Source of the DNA: Rhizobium sp. JAB6
Lineage (GTDB): Bacteria; Pseudomonadota; Alphaproteobacteria; Rhizobiales; Rhizobiaceae
Assembly (NCBI RefSeq): GCF_003024605.1
Contig: NZ_PYJQ01000009.1
Span: 992,001 to 1,056,000, forward strand
Direction of reading: 5' to 3'
Length of the DNA: 64,000 bases
The stretch's first letter is position 1; each line of letters starts with the position of its first letter. The position numbers and the translations under genes are program-made. Below, piece after piece: positions 24,112 through 33,967 of the stretch. Below the pieces are notes generated by a model. It had not been told where the DNA came from, made no database searches, and worked only from the letters and a program-made list of their open reading frames with translations.

Positions 24112-24194
24112 GGGAGGAGGAGTGGCGCCAGCGCGGCAAAAGAACTGCGCGGCGCCTTCCTTGACCATTGTCGAAAAATTGAAGAGCGATCCAC

Positions 24195-24342
24195 GACGAC
24201 CGATGGATGTTTACGATCCTGGGTGCCTACAAACGTAGGTGGGCACCGTGTGTCCAGGCCCACGGGCCTGGTCAGGGACAGCTCCCTTTGGATCGAGTAT
24301 GGCCCCAGGGATTGTGGTTCCTGTCGGGAAGCGCAGACCGCC
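24195..24342 (-). ncRNA. ssrS: 6S RNA
   Basis: Located directly downstream of zapA on the same strand, the classic zapA-ssrS position. The minus-strand sequence contains blocks I recognise from alphaproteobacterial 6S RNAs: GGTCTGCGCTTCCCGACAGG near the 5' end, paired GGGAGCTGTCCC and GGCCTGGACACACGGTGCCC arms, and the 3' hairpin CCTACGTTTGTAGG. A TATATAG -10 lies at 24353-24347. The ends are approximate. 6S RNA binds sigma70-RNA polymerase holoenzyme in stationary phase. Confidence 0.75.
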
Positions 24343-24410
24343 TGAACTATATAGAGCGGATTGTGTCGCCGCACCAGAGGGCCGCAGCCGGCATCCGCAG
24401 AAATAACTCA

Positions 24411-24517
24411 AAGCATGTCGCGCAAAAGTGAGACAAGCGGTTTTGCGATAACGACATGCGTGAAATCGAATCTAAAGCGAGAGAAGCGAGGCTGAAAGCT
24501 CGCGATGCGCGCTTTAG
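24411..24517 (+). repeat. Rhizobial palindromic intergenic repeat, copy 1
   Basis: Begins AGCATGTCGCGCAAAAGTG, continues GCGGTTTTGCG...ACATGC (the inner palindrome) and ends with the tail CGCGCTTTAGGCC. The same unit recurs at 32404-32511 and, partly, inverted at 35136-35174. The tail reaches the last codons of zapA. Confidence 0.75.
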
Positions 24518-24891
24518 GCCTGCTCGATACCCGGGCGCTCCAGGAGCTTCTCGGTAATGCCGTGGATGCGCGTCGTCACCTCGTCGATGACGCTGGCGAG
24601 CGTTTCCTCGGCGCGGGCATTGGCGGCAAGCGCCGTATCGCGATTACTGGTCAGGGATTCCAGTTCGGCTTCCAGCGCGGATATGCGGCGCGTCAATTCC
24701 GATACCTCGTCCATAATCATGATCCCGGCCATGACGGTCAGTCTGAGATCGCCGATTTCACCGAACTGGCTCTTCAAATGCAGGACATAGCGGTCGAAGC
24801 GACTGGCAAGATCCGTCAGATGGTCTTCCTGCCCCTCTTCGCAGGCCATCCGATAGGCCTTGCCGTCGATCGTTACCGTTACTTGCGCCAT
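24514..24891 (-). CDS. zapA: Cell division protein ZapA
   Basis: 125 residues. The N-terminal beta-strand MAQVTVTIDGKAYRMAC is followed by EGQEDHLTDLASRFD and LRLTVMAGIMIMDEV, then a long C-terminal coiled coil (about residues 65-115). It stabilises FtsZ polymers at the division site. It lies upstream of the 6S RNA and 47 bp after the DUF4164 gene on the same strand, a block conserved in Rhizobiales. Its stop overlaps the edge of the dispersed repeat. Confidence 0.92.
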   Translation of the reverse strand: MAQVTVTIDGKAYRMACEEGQEDHLTDLASRFDRYVLHLKSQFGEIGDLRLTVMAGIMIMDEVSELTRRISALEAELESLTSNRDTALAANARAEETLASVIDEVTTRIHGITEKLLERPGIEQA

Positions 24892-24938
24892 TCGACTTTC
24901 CGATCACTGCCGCTCTGGAACGGCTGCCTCCCGAGGGA

Positions 24939-25214
24939 TCAGCGGTCCAGCACGGCTCTTATGGTTTCCATCGCCGTAACAAGCCGGCGCGACACTTCAC
25001 GATTGACTTCTTCGAGCCGGTTCGCCCGGAACTCGGCCTGATCCAATTCCTGGGCAAGGCGCGACCGGTCGGCGTGAACCCTGCGGACCTCGCCTTCTAT
25101 ATCGCTCTGAGCCCGTTCCCGCTCGAACCGTCCGTCGACGGCACTCTCCAAAGTCGAAAGCGCCTGGCGCAACCGGGCGAGCGCCGTGTCCACCGTTTTG
25201 CTTGAAGGTGTCAT
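24939..25214 (-). CDS. DUF4164 family coiled-coil protein
   Basis: 91 residues, mostly one coiled coil (ARLRQALSTLESAVD, RSRLAQELDQAEFRANRLEEVNREVSRRL). The frame runs to 25286, but the ATG at 25214 gives the conserved N-terminus. It precedes zapA on the same strand, which suggests a link with division or the envelope; the function is unknown. Confidence 0.8.
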   Translation of the reverse strand: MTPSSKTVDTALARLRQALSTLESAVDGRFERERAQSDIEGEVRRVHADRSRLAQELDQAEFRANRLEEVNREVSRRLVTAMETIRAVLDR

Positions 25215-25612
25215 ACCCTTCGCATCTCCGCGCAAGGCCCGAATCAAAACATCCGGCCACTTGTCTGATTTCGCAACAATATTCAACTCGGCAACAGCAC
25301 GTCAATAAAGGCCGTCATGTGGCAGTGCCCCTATTCTGTGGATGAATGCCGCCTTTGCCGCCTGCGCACGCCTTGTCGCATGATTGTCGTCTTTTGTAAA
25401 AGTGAACGGGCAAATGTCAAAAAATTGCCGCAGGAGGGCCGGATTGAGCCCTCGATTTATTGACTTGCTCGCCCTAACTGCTATGTCTCGACCGCCTGAG
25501 GCGACGTTGGAAATGGCGTTCGGAAGAGCGCCTCCCTTCACCCGCCTTTAACCGATGGCCTCCCTCCCAAGCGTGCGGCCATCCCCGAACCCGGAACACT
25601 GCGGAAAAACCC
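25215..25612. other. Divergent promoter region DUF4164-zapA / tkt
   Basis: 398 bp without a gene. A sigma70-like promoter for tkt is visible near its right end (listed separately). I see nothing else recognisable. Confidence 0.5.
25460..25487 (+). promoter_or_regulatory. Sigma70-type promoter of tkt
   Basis: TTGACT at 25460-25465 and TATGTC at 25482-25487 with 16 bases between, close to the rhizobial TTGAC / CTATAT pattern, about 125 bp ahead of tkt. Confidence 0.55.
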
Positions 25613-27595
25613 ATGAACTCTCGCGAACAACACGACCGGATGGCGAATGCGATCCGTTTCCTTGCCATGGATGCTGTCGAGAAGGCCAATTCCGGTCACC
25701 CCGGTTTGCCGATGGGGATGGCTGATGTCGCCACCGTTCTCTTTAGCAAATATCTGCGCTTCGACCCGAAGAACCCGCTTTGGCCGGACCGCGACCGTTT
25801 CGTCCTGTCGGCCGGCCACGGCTCGATGCTGCTTTATTCGGTTCTCTACCTCACCGGCTATCCGGATATGACGGTCGATGAGCTCACCCGCTTCCGCCAG
25901 CTCGGCTCCAAGACCGCCGGCCATCCGGAATATGGTCACGCCACCGGCATCGAAACCACCACCGGCCCGCTTGGCCAGGGCATTGCCAATGCCGTCGGCA
26001 TGGCGATCGCCGAGCGCAAGCTGCGCGAGGAGTTCGGCGCCGAGCTTCAGGATCACTACACCTACGCCATGTGCGGCGACGGCTGCCTGATGGAAGGCAT
26101 CAGCCATGAAGCGATCGCGCTTGCCGGCCATCTCAAGCTCAACAAGCTGATCCTGTTCTGGGACAACAACTCCATCACCATCGACGGCGCCGTCTCGCTT
26201 TCGGATTCGACCGATCAGGTCGCACGCTTCAAGGCCGTTCACTGGAACACGATCGAGATCGACGGCCATGATCAGGCTGCCATCGCCGCCGCCATCGAAG
26301 CCGCTCACAAGTCCGACCGCCCGACCTTCATCGCCTGCAAGACGATCATCGGCTTCGGCGCGCCGAACAAGCAGGGCACCCATAAGGTCCATGGCTCGCC
26401 GCTCGGCGCCGAGGAAATTGCCGCAACCCGCATCGCGCTCAACTGGCCTTACGAGCCCTTCGTCATCCCGAACGACATTCTCGGCGAGTGGCGCGCCGCT
26501 GGCGAACGCTCCGTCGGCACCCGCGAAGCCTGGGAAGGCCGCCTTGCTGCCGCCGACCCGGCCAAGAAGGCGGAGTTCACCCGCCGCTTCGACCATAAGC
26601 TGCCCGCCGGCTTCGATGCCGCCATCAGCGACTACAAGAAGAAGCTCGCGGAAACCAAGCCGACGGTTGCGACCCGCAAGGCTTCGGAGGATGCGCTCGA
26701 AGTCATCAACGGCTTCATCCCGGAAACGCTTGGTGGCTCCGCCGACCTGACGCCGTCGAACAACACCAAGACCAGCCAGATGAAGTCGATCACCCCGACC
26801 GATTTCTCCGGCCGTTATATGCACTGGGGTATCCGCGAACACGGCATGGCTGCCGCGATGAATGGCATCGCTTTGCACGGCGGTCTGATCCCCTACAGCG
26901 GCGGCTTCCTGATCTTCTCGGATTATTGCCGTCCGCCGCTGCGCCTCGCCGCCCTGATGGGCATCCGCGCCATCCATGTCCTGACGCATGATTCCATCGG
27001 CGTCGGCGAAGACGGCCCGACCCACCAGCCGGTCGAGCAGGTCGCAAGCCTGCGCGCCATTCCGAACTTCCAGCTCTTCCGCCCGGCGGATGCAACGGAA
27101 ACGGCGGAATGCTGGCAGATCGCCATCAAGACGACCAACCGTCCCTCCGGCCTTGCCCTGACCCGTCAGAACCTCCAGGCCGCCCGTACGGAATATAGCG
27201 AGAAGAACCTTTGCGAACTCGGCGCCTACACACTGGCCGGCAATGCCGACGCCAAGGTGACGATCTTCGCTTCGGGCTCCGAAGTCGAACTCGCCGTCGC
27301 CGCCCGCGCCGTTCTCGAAGGCAAAGGCGTCTCCACGCGCGTCGTTTCGGTTCCCTGCACCGAACTCTTCTTCGAGCAGCCGGACGCCTACCGCAAGGAA
27401 GTCATCGGCAACTCGCCGGTCAAGGTTGCCGTCGAAGCTGGCGTCCGTGAAGGCTGGGATGCCTTCATCGGACCGGAAGGCGCCTTCATCGGCATGAAGA
27501 GTTTCGGCGCTTCGGCTCCGTACAAGGATGTCTACAAGCATTTCGGCATCACCGCCGAAGCCGTTGTCGCCGCCGCTGAGGCAAAGCTTTCCTGA
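25613..27595 (+). CDS. tkt: Transketolase
   Basis: Thiamine diphosphate enzyme of the pentose phosphate pathway. It has 660 residues, the normal length. Visible are the N-terminal [17 protein letters not shown], the ThDP/Mg motif [13 protein letters not shown] (near residue 153), the [12 protein letters not shown] segment and the Pyr-domain [18 protein letters not shown]. It heads the carbon-metabolism run tkt-gap, with gap starting 63 bp later. The 689-residue frame opposite is a shadow. Confidence 0.98.
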   Translation: MNSREQHDRMANAIRFLAMDAVEKANSGHPGLPMGMADVATVLFSKYLRFDPKNPLWPDRDRFVLSAGHGSMLLYSVLYLTGYPDMTVDELTRFRQLGSKTAGHPEYGHATGIETTTGPLGQGIANAVGMAIAERKLREEFGAELQDHYTYAMCGDGCLMEGISHEAIALAGHLKLNKLILFWDNNSITIDGAVSLSDSTDQVARFKAVHWNTIEIDGHDQAAIAAAIEAAHKSDRPTFIACKTIIGFGAPNKQGTHKVHGSPLGAEEIAATRIALNWPYEPFVIPNDILGEWRAAGERSVGTREAWEGRLAAADPAKKAEFTRRFDHKLPAGFDAAISDYKKKLAETKPTVATRKASEDALEVINGFIPETLGGSADLTPSNNTKTSQMKSITPTDFSGRYMHWGIREHGMAAAMNGIALHGGLIPYSGGFLIFSDYCRPPLRLAALMGIRAIHVLTHDSIGVGEDGPTHQPVEQVASLRAIPNFQLFRPADATETAECWQIAIKTTNRPSGLALTRQNLQAARTEYSEKNLCELGAYTLAGNADAKVTIFASGSEVELAVAARAVLEGKGVSTRVVSVPCTELFFEQPDAYRKEVIGNSPVKVAVEAGVREGWDAFIGPEGAFIGMKSFGASAPYKDVYKHFGITAEAVVAAAEAKLS

Positions 27596-27658
27596 GTGCG
27601 CTGACAAGCGCTCTCAAATCCAATAGATAAACACCCTGAGTGAAAGGGAGTGACATTC

Positions 27659-28669
27659 ATGACTGTAAAAGTAGCCATCAACGGCTTTGGCCGCATCGGC
27701 CGTAACGTTCTGCGTGCAATCGTCGAATCCGGCCGCACCGATATCGAAATCGTCGCCATCAACGATCTCGGTCCGGTCGAGACCAATGCGCACCTGCTGC
27801 GTTACGATTCCATCCACGGCAAGTTCCCCGCCGAAGTGAAGGTCGAAGGCGACACGATCATCGTCGGCGGCGGCAAGCCGATCAAAGTCACGGCGATCAA
27901 GGACCCGGCGACCCTGCCGCACCGCGATCTCGGCGTTGACATCGCCATGGAATGCACGGGCATCTTCACCGCCCGCGACAAGGCTGCCGCCCACCTGACG
28001 GCCGGCGCCAAGCGCGTCATCGTTTCGGCTCCTGCCGACGGCGCCGACCTGACCGTCGTTTTCGGCGTCAATCATGACCAGCTCACCAAGGAGCACTTGG
28101 TCATCTCCAACGCATCCTGCACCACGAACTGCCTGGTACCGGTGGTCAAGGTTCTCGATGACGCCGTCGGCATCGACCATGGCTTCATGACGACCATTCA
28201 CTCCTACACCGGCGACCAGCCGACGCTCGACACCATGCACAAGGACCTGTACCGCGCCCGCGCCGCAGCCCTGTCCATGATCCCGACGTCGACGGGCGCC
28301 GCAAAGGCTGTCGGCCTGGTTCTGCCGCACCTGAAGGGCAAGCTCGACGGCACGTCGATCCGCGTTCCCACGCCGAACGTCTCGGTCGTCGACTTCAAGT
28401 TCGTGGCCAAGAAGGCAACGACGGTCGGCGAAATCAACGAAGCTATCAAGGCTGCATCGAACGGCAAGCTGAAGGGCATCCTCGGCTACACCGACGAGCC
28501 GCTGGTTTCCCGCGACTTCAACCATGACAGCCACTCGTCGATCTTTGCGACCGATCAGACCAAGGTCATGGAAGGCAACTTCGTGCGCGTCCTGTCGTGG
28601 TACGACAATGAATGGGGCTTCTCGAGCCGCATGTCGGACACGGCCGTTGCCTTCGCGAAGCTGATCTGA
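27659..28669 (+). CDS. gap: Glyceraldehyde-3-phosphate dehydrogenase
   Basis: 336 residues. NAD-binding [14 protein letters not shown] at the N-terminus, catalytic Cys in [14 protein letters not shown] (near residue 155), [12 protein letters not shown] and the C-terminal [17 protein letters not shown] lies upstream of the ATG at 27659. Probably co-transcribed with tkt; a hairpin terminator follows at 28697. Confidence 0.98.
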   Translation: MTVKVAINGFGRIGRNVLRAIVESGRTDIEIVAINDLGPVETNAHLLRYDSIHGKFPAEVKVEGDTIIVGGGKPIKVTAIKDPATLPHRDLGVDIAMECTGIFTARDKAAAHLTAGAKRVIVSAPADGADLTVVFGVNHDQLTKEHLVISNASCTTNCLVPVVKVLDDAVGIDHGFMTTIHSYTGDQPTLDTMHKDLYRARAAALSMIPTSTGAAKAVGLVLPHLKGKLDGTSIRVPTPNVSVVDFKFVAKKATTVGEINEAIKAASNGKLKGILGYTDEPLVSRDFNHDSHSSIFATDQTKVMEGNFVRVLSWYDNEWGFSSRMSDTAVAFAKLI

Positions 28670-28696
28670 TTACGGCTCGATCCAAAGTGACATTGA

Positions 28697-28735
28697 TGCC
28701 GGCGGTGCGATTTCAGGCGCCGCCGGCATTGCTAT
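28697..28735 (+). terminator. Terminator after gap
   Basis: TGCCGGCGG (28697-28705) and CCGCCGGCA (28720-28728) form a 9-bp stem, followed by TTGCTATTTT. Confidence 0.6.
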
Positions 28736-29081
28736 TTTGATGAAAGTGCTCCGCCGGCAAGCACCTAAGGAGACCGCAGCACCAATCCTGCATCGTCTTA
28801 AAAACATTTCGATTTTTTCATTGCCTGCCCTGCTATCGTCCAGATTTACCAGTAAATTTTGAATCAGGAAGTCTCCCAGGCATTCCACCGCTTTGCCGTT
28901 CTGGCAAGGCGCATCACACCATGACGATGCAGTCGTCGGAAAGAGTTTCGCTCCTTGAACTCTCCTCCGAACGATTTCCGTATTTGCCAATTGGCCAGGC
29001 ACGGCGGCATGATGGAAACTGGGGAAGACCTCCAGTGTTCCGGGCTTCGGGTCCGGTGGCGGCGCACGGAAAGGGAAAAAA
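28736..29081. other. Non-coding leader of the antiporter gene
   Basis: About 346 bp between the gap terminator and the antiporter gene, locally AT-richer around 28796-28860 (AAAACATTTC, AGTAAATTTT), so it probably holds the promoter. A 62-codon frame at 28921 has no recognisable features and is not called. Confidence 0.4.
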
Positions 29082-30923
29082 GTGGAGGCATTTTACATTA
29101 TCGTGCTGATCAGCACGGTTCTCATACTCATTGCAGCCTTCTCCAGCCTCCTCGCCTTTCGTTTCGGCGCTCCCCTGCTGCTGCTCTTCCTGATGATCGG
29201 CCTTGCCGCCGGCACCGACGGCCTCGGCATCGAATTCTCCAACAATTATCTCGCCTATATTCTCGGCTCGCTGGCGCTTGCGATCATTCTCTTCGATTCC
29301 GGCTATGGCACCCCGATCCAAGCCTTCAAGCTTGCTGCGGCACCCGCGCTGACCATCGCTTCCGTCGGCGTCATCGTCACGGCGGCGCTGTTCGGCCTTG
29401 CCGCAACCTGGCTGCTAGGCTTCACCTGGCTGCAGGGGCTGCTGCTCGGCTCCATCGTCGCCTCGACGGACGCGGCGGCGGTCTTCTTCCTTCTGCGCAT
29501 CGGCGGCATCAATATCCGTGACAAGGTGCGCTCGACACTGGAAGTCGAATCCGGCACCAACGACCCGATGGCGATCTTCCTCACGCTCGCCTTGGTCGAA
29601 CTTCTGGCAAACGGCGAAGGCTATGCCGGCATCAACCTCGCCATGCTCGCCACCTTTGTCCAGCAGATGGGACTGGGCCTCATTCTCGGCCTCCTCGGCG
29701 GCATGATGATCGTCCTCATCGTCAGCCGCCTGGAAACCGATCGCGGACTGACGCCGATTTTCGTGCTAGCGCTGGCGCTCCTCGTCTTCTCCTTCACCGG
29801 CGCTGTCGGCGGCAGCGGCTTCCTGGCCGTCTATGTCGCGGGCATCTATGCCGGCAATCGCAAGCTGCCCGCATCCGCCTCGATCAAGCGCTTCCAGGAC
29901 GGCATGACCTGGCTGGCGCAGATCATCATGTTTCTCGTGCTCGGCCTGCTCGCCACGCCATCGGAATTCCCGGCGATCGCCATCCCTGCCGTCGCGCTGG
30001 CGCTGTTCCTGATCTTTGTTGCCCGGCCGATTGCCGTCTGGCTCTGCGTGCTGCCGTTCGACTACACACAGCGGGAAACCGGCTTCGTCGCCTGGGTCGG
30101 TCTGCGCGGCGCCGTCTCCATTCTTCTGGCCATCATGCCGATCCTCGGCGGCTTGCAGGCGGGCCAGACCTATTTCAACGTCGCTTTCATCGTCGTGCTG
30201 GTTTCGCTGTTGATCCAGGGCTGGACCATCAAACCCATGGCGCGCCGGCTTGGCCTCATCGTTCCCCCACGCATGGGGGCGATCGACAAGGTCGAGGTCG
30301 ACCTGCCGGGCACGGTCAACCACGAACTCCTCTCCTATCGTGTCGTGAAGGACAGCCCCGTCCTGCGCGGCGAACGCATCCCGCGTTGGGCGACGCCCTC
30401 GCTCATCGTTCGTGACGGCAAGTCCATGCGCTATCAATATGCCGGCCGCATGCGCGAAAACGATATCGTCTATCTTTTCGTCTCCCCCAATTATTCGCGC
30501 CTGCTCGACCGCCTTTTCGCCAGCCGCGCGCCGGTCGATCCCGAGGATGCCGAGTTCTTCGGGGCCTTCTCGATCTCACCGCTGCGCCCCGCCGCCGATC
30601 TCGACGCTGCCTATGGGCCGGGACTGCTGAGCGAACAGGAGAAGGGATTGACCATAGCGGAGCTCATGCGCCATCGCCTCGGCGGCAAGGCCGACTATGC
30701 GGATCGCGTTCGTCTGGGCGAGATTATCCTCATCGTCCGCGATCTCGACGAGAACGATCACATCCAATCCGTCGGCATGTCGCTCGAGGCGGTGGAACCG
30801 CCCGTCATCATGCCGATCTTCATCAATCTCCATGATATTTTGAAGAGCATCCGCGCTTACCTGCAGAAGCGCCGCGACCGCGTGAATGAGGCGGTTTCGG
30901 ACGAAACAACTCCAGGGAAATAG
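29082..30923 (+). CDS. K+/H+ (or Na+/H+) antiporter, CPA1 family, NhaP2-like
   Basis: 613 residues with a GTG start after AAGGG. About 12 membrane segments lie in the first 390 residues. Typical CPA1 features are AIILFDSGYGTP, STDAAAVFFLLR (ion-site Asp), ESGTNDPMAIFLTL (ND motif) and FVAWVGLRGAVSI. A cytosolic TrkA_C-like domain (about 400-480: VDLPGTVNHELLSYRV) and a C-terminal CorC/HlyC-like part follow, the layout of NhaP2/CvrA. It sits between gap and pgk. Confidence 0.9.
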   Translation: MEAFYIIVLISTVLILIAAFSSLLAFRFGAPLLLLFLMIGLAAGTDGLGIEFSNNYLAYILGSLALAIILFDSGYGTPIQAFKLAAAPALTIASVGVIVTAALFGLAATWLLGFTWLQGLLLGSIVASTDAAAVFFLLRIGGINIRDKVRSTLEVESGTNDPMAIFLTLALVELLANGEGYAGINLAMLATFVQQMGLGLILGLLGGMMIVLIVSRLETDRGLTPIFVLALALLVFSFTGAVGGSGFLAVYVAGIYAGNRKLPASASIKRFQDGMTWLAQIIMFLVLGLLATPSEFPAIAIPAVALALFLIFVARPIAVWLCVLPFDYTQRETGFVAWVGLRGAVSILLAIMPILGGLQAGQTYFNVAFIVVLVSLLIQGWTIKPMARRLGLIVPPRMGAIDKVEVDLPGTVNHELLSYRVVKDSPVLRGERIPRWATPSLIVRDGKSMRYQYAGRMRENDIVYLFVSPNYSRLLDRLFASRAPVDPEDAEFFGAFSISPLRPAADLDAAYGPGLLSEQEKGLTIAELMRHRLGGKADYADRVRLGEIILIVRDLDENDHIQSVGMSLEAVEPPVIMPIFINLHDILKSIRAYLQKRRDRVNEAVSDETTPGK

Positions 30924-31025
30924 AACCGTTCGGCGATCCCAAGAAACGCTGAACGGTTCTTGCGTCTGCGATCATCCGTAGTATGGTCGGCGCGCTTTTC
31001 GCCACCAACAATATCGGATCCTCCC

Positions 31026-32228
31026 ATGGCAGCCTTCAAAACTCTCGACGATCTCACCGACATCACCGGCAAGCGCGTATTGGTGCGCGTCGACCTCAAT
31101 GTGCCGGTCAAGGATGGCAAGGTCACCGATGCGACCCGCATCGAACGTGTCGCCCCGACGATTCTCGAATTGTCCGAAAAGGGCGCCAAGGTCATCCTGC
31201 TTGCCCATTTCGGCCGCCCGAAGGATGGCCCTTCCCCGGATCTTTCCCTCGGCCTCATCGTACCGGCCGTCGAAGAAGTCCTGGACCATGCCGTTCTCTT
31301 CGCTTCCGACTGCATCGGCGCCCCGGCAGCCGAGGCGGTTGCCAAGATGAACAATGGCGACATCCTGCTGCTGGAAAACACCCGCTTTCACAAGGAAGAG
31401 GAAAAGAACGACGGTACCTTCACCAAGGCGCTCGCCGCCAATGGCGATATCTACGTCAACGACGCCTTCTCCGCCGCCCATCGCGCCCATTCCTCGACCG
31501 AGGGCCTCGCCCACCTGCTGCCGGCCTATGCCGGCCGCACGATGCAGGCCGAGCTCGAAGCCCTGGAAAAGGGCCTCGGCAATCCGGTTCGTCCGGTTGT
31601 CGCGATCGTCGGTGGCGCCAAGGTTTCCACCAAGATCGATCTTCTGATGAATCTCGTGAAGAAGGTCGATGCGCTTGTCATCGGCGGCGGCATGGCCAAC
31701 ACCTTCCTCGCCGCCCGCGGCACCAATGTCGGCAAATCGCTCTGCGAGCATGATCTTGCCGACACAGCCAAGCAGATCATGATCGAAGCCGCCACAGCCG
31801 GCTGCGCGATCGTGCTGCCGGAAGACGGCGTCGTCGCCCGCGAATTCAAGGCCGGCGCCGACAACGAGGTCGTCGCGATCGAAGCCATCCCCGCCGACGC
31901 CATGGTGCTCGATGTCGGCCCGAAATCGGTCGAAGCCGTCAAGAGCTGGATCGGCCGCGCCACCACGCTCGTCTGGAACGGCCCGCTCGGCGCCTTCGAA
32001 ATCACCCCCTTCGACGCCGCGACTGTGGCAGCTGCCAAATATGCCGCCGAATGCACGAAGGCCGGCAAGCTCACCTCGGTCGCGGGCGGTGGCGATACGG
32101 TTTCGGCGCTGAACCATGCCGGTGTTGCCGACGACTTCACCTATGTCTCGACGGCGGGCGGCGCGTTCCTCGAATGGATGGAAGGCAAGGTCCTTCCCGG
32201 CGTTGCCGTTCTGCAGGCCGGCAAGTAA
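31026..32228 (+). CDS. pgk: Phosphoglycerate kinase
   Basis: 400 residues starting [17 protein letters not shown]. Landmarks: [53 protein letters not shown] and the C-terminal nucleotide loop [10 protein letters not shown]. It catalyses ATP formation from 1,3-bisphosphoglycerate. A strong intrinsic terminator follows directly. The upstream extension of the frame to 30960 is not used. Confidence 0.98.
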   Translation: MAAFKTLDDLTDITGKRVLVRVDLNVPVKDGKVTDATRIERVAPTILELSEKGAKVILLAHFGRPKDGPSPDLSLGLIVPAVEEVLDHAVLFASDCIGAPAAEAVAKMNNGDILLLENTRFHKEEEKNDGTFTKALAANGDIYVNDAFSAAHRAHSSTEGLAHLLPAYAGRTMQAELEALEKGLGNPVRPVVAIVGGAKVSTKIDLLMNLVKKVDALVIGGGMANTFLAARGTNVGKSLCEHDLADTAKQIMIEAATAGCAIVLPEDGVVAREFKAGADNEVVAIEAIPADAMVLDVGPKSVEAVKSWIGRATTLVWNGPLGAFEITPFDAATVAAAKYAAECTKAGKLTSVAGGGDTVSALNHAGVADDFTYVSTAGGAFLEWMEGKVLPGVAVLQAGK

Positions 32229-32250
32229 ATCAGCAGCACTTCGAATGAAT

Positions 32251-32281
32251 GAAAAGCCCCCCGGCCGGGGGGCTTTTTTTC
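32251..32281 (+). terminator. Intrinsic terminator after pgk
   Basis: AAGCCCCCC / GGGGGGCTT stem around a CCGG centre, followed by a run of eight T. Confidence 0.9.
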
Positions 32282-32403
32282 TTTATGCAACAACGTCCGA
32301 ACGTTCAGAACAGAGCAAGTTACATCTGCCACAATGGCAAGATCAGCTTTGCTGTGATATCGGAAAGCAACCGTGTCAAACGGATGTAACAAAAACGCGG
32401 CAC

Positions 32404-32511
32404 TAGAGCATGCCGCACAAAAGTGTGCAGCGGTTTTGCGACAACGGCATGCGCAAAATCAAAGACCAAGCGTGGGAAGCGAATCTGAAAAATCGCGACA
32501 CGCTTTAGGCC
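32404..32511 (+). repeat. Rhizobial palindromic intergenic repeat, copy 2
   Basis: AGAGCATGCCGCACAAAAGTG, GCGGTTTTGCGAC, GGCATGCGCAAAATC, ending CACGCTTTAGGCC. It is the same unit and orientation as 24411-24517, with scattered differences. With the pgk terminator it accounts for most of the 317-bp gap 32229-32545. Confidence 0.75.
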
Positions 32512-32545
32512 AATTATGATGAAGGCTGAATAGAGGGGTTGCCAC

Positions 32546-33808
32546 ATGTTGGCCTGGCGCAGTTTTATTGCCGTTCTTGCTGTAGCCTGGGTCACTCAAA
32601 TAAATATTGCTCAAGCCCAACAGGTGCGCGCAGCTGTTCCCGTCTTTTCCCCGACCGGACCGGACGCAGAAGCTTACGGCGAAAAACTCGGCTATCCAGT
32701 CGGCCTGCCACTCAGCGAACAACACAACATGATCGGCAACTTCACCCACGCCGATCAGCTTGCGCCAATTCACACGATCGCCGCCGCCGAACATCCGCTA
32801 ACGCTGTTGCGCGCCCCATCCGAGATTTCGGTTAAGTTCACGTTTGGCGCTGAAACCGCTTCCTTGCCGAAATATCTCGACACCAATCCCACCACGGGAT
32901 TGCTGATTGCCCGCAACGACACGATCCTGTTCGAACATTATCAATATGGCCGCACCGATCACGACCGCTTCGTCTCGCAATCCCTGGCAAAGACATTGAC
33001 CGGCATGATGATCGGGATCGCGATTTCCGAAGGCGCCATTCATTCGATCAATGATACCGTGCAGACCTATGTGCCGGAGCTGAAGGGCACGGAGATGGGC
33101 GGCACGCCGATCCGCGCATTGCTGCACATGGCCTCCGGCATTGCCTTCACCGAAAACTTTGGTAATCCCGACGACAACATCCGCCTCAGCAATTCCCTGC
33201 TTGGCCCGGAAAAACTCGACCCCATCACAGCCATATCCCGCTTCAACAAGCGGGTAGCGCCTCCCGATACGGTCTGGCACTACAGCAATCTCGATACGGA
33301 GGGGCTGAGCCTCGTCCTGACCCACGCCACCCATATGAGCATGGGGGACTATCTACAGACCCGCATCTGGCAGCCGATGGGTGCGGAAGCCAGCGCGAAC
33401 TGGCAGGTCGACAAAACAGGCCAGGAAGTCGGCTATTGCTGCTTCAGCGCGACGCTTCGCGACTATGCCCGCTTCGGCATGCTGCTTGCCCATGACGGTG
33501 CCTTGAACGGACGGCAGATCATCCCGCGCCAATGGCTGCTGGATGCCACGCAGCCGGTGAAGCAAGGCTCGTTCCTGGCAGTCAATCACGAAACGAACCC
33601 ATGGGGCTACGGCTATCAGACCTGGCTGATGCCCGGTCCGCGCAGAACATTCTTTCTGGACGGGCGGGCAGGCCAGCGCATTCTCGTCGACCCGGCAACG
33701 CATCTGGTGCTGGTGCACACTGCCGTTCGTGCGAAACCCGGCGATACGGGCAGTGCCGAGCTTGTCGAACTCTGGTCCAGCGTGTTGAAGCAGTTTCAGA
33801 ACAATTGA
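32546..33808 (+). CDS. Serine hydrolase, class C beta-lactamase-related
   Basis: 420 residues with an N-terminal signal peptide (hydrophobic residues 6-24), so probably periplasmic. The SxxK motif is seen in SQSLAKTLTG and the YxN motif in HYSNLDTEG; the third motif (KTG/HxG) is not canonical, with DGRAGQ at the matching place. This fits the beta-lactamase/D-alanyl-carboxypeptidase/esterase EstB superfamily; the substrate is unknown and resistance should not be assumed. GAGGGG precedes the ATG. Confidence 0.88.
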   Translation: MLAWRSFIAVLAVAWVTQINIAQAQQVRAAVPVFSPTGPDAEAYGEKLGYPVGLPLSEQHNMIGNFTHADQLAPIHTIAAAEHPLTLLRAPSEISVKFTFGAETASLPKYLDTNPTTGLLIARNDTILFEHYQYGRTDHDRFVSQSLAKTLTGMMIGIAISEGAIHSINDTVQTYVPELKGTEMGGTPIRALLHMASGIAFTENFGNPDDNIRLSNSLLGPEKLDPITAISRFNKRVAPPDTVWHYSNLDTEGLSLVLTHATHMSMGDYLQTRIWQPMGAEASANWQVDKTGQEVGYCCFSATLRDYARFGMLLAHDGALNGRQIIPRQWLLDATQPVKQGSFLAVNHETNPWGYGYQTWLMPGPRRTFFLDGRAGQRILVDPATHLVLVHTAVRAKPGDTGSAELVELWSSVLKQFQNN

Positions 33809-33967
33809 CGCGATCGCCATTGCCAGGCGGCTTTCAAGCCGATGCTTAAAGGCAGACTTCCCAAAGGAGACCGCTGCTGAAGTTGTCACCGGCACAAGTT
33901 CCCGCTTTTAGCATCCGCCGGGCAGCGGCTAAATCCTCGTAGATCTGTAAAAGCTCCGGGGGCCGCT

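Noticed and set aside
25538..27607. 689-codon minus-strand frame
   Set aside because: It lies wholly antisense to tkt and has no recognisable domain; it arises from high-GC codon bias.
30972..32117. 381-codon minus-strand frame
   Set aside because: Antisense shadow of pgk.
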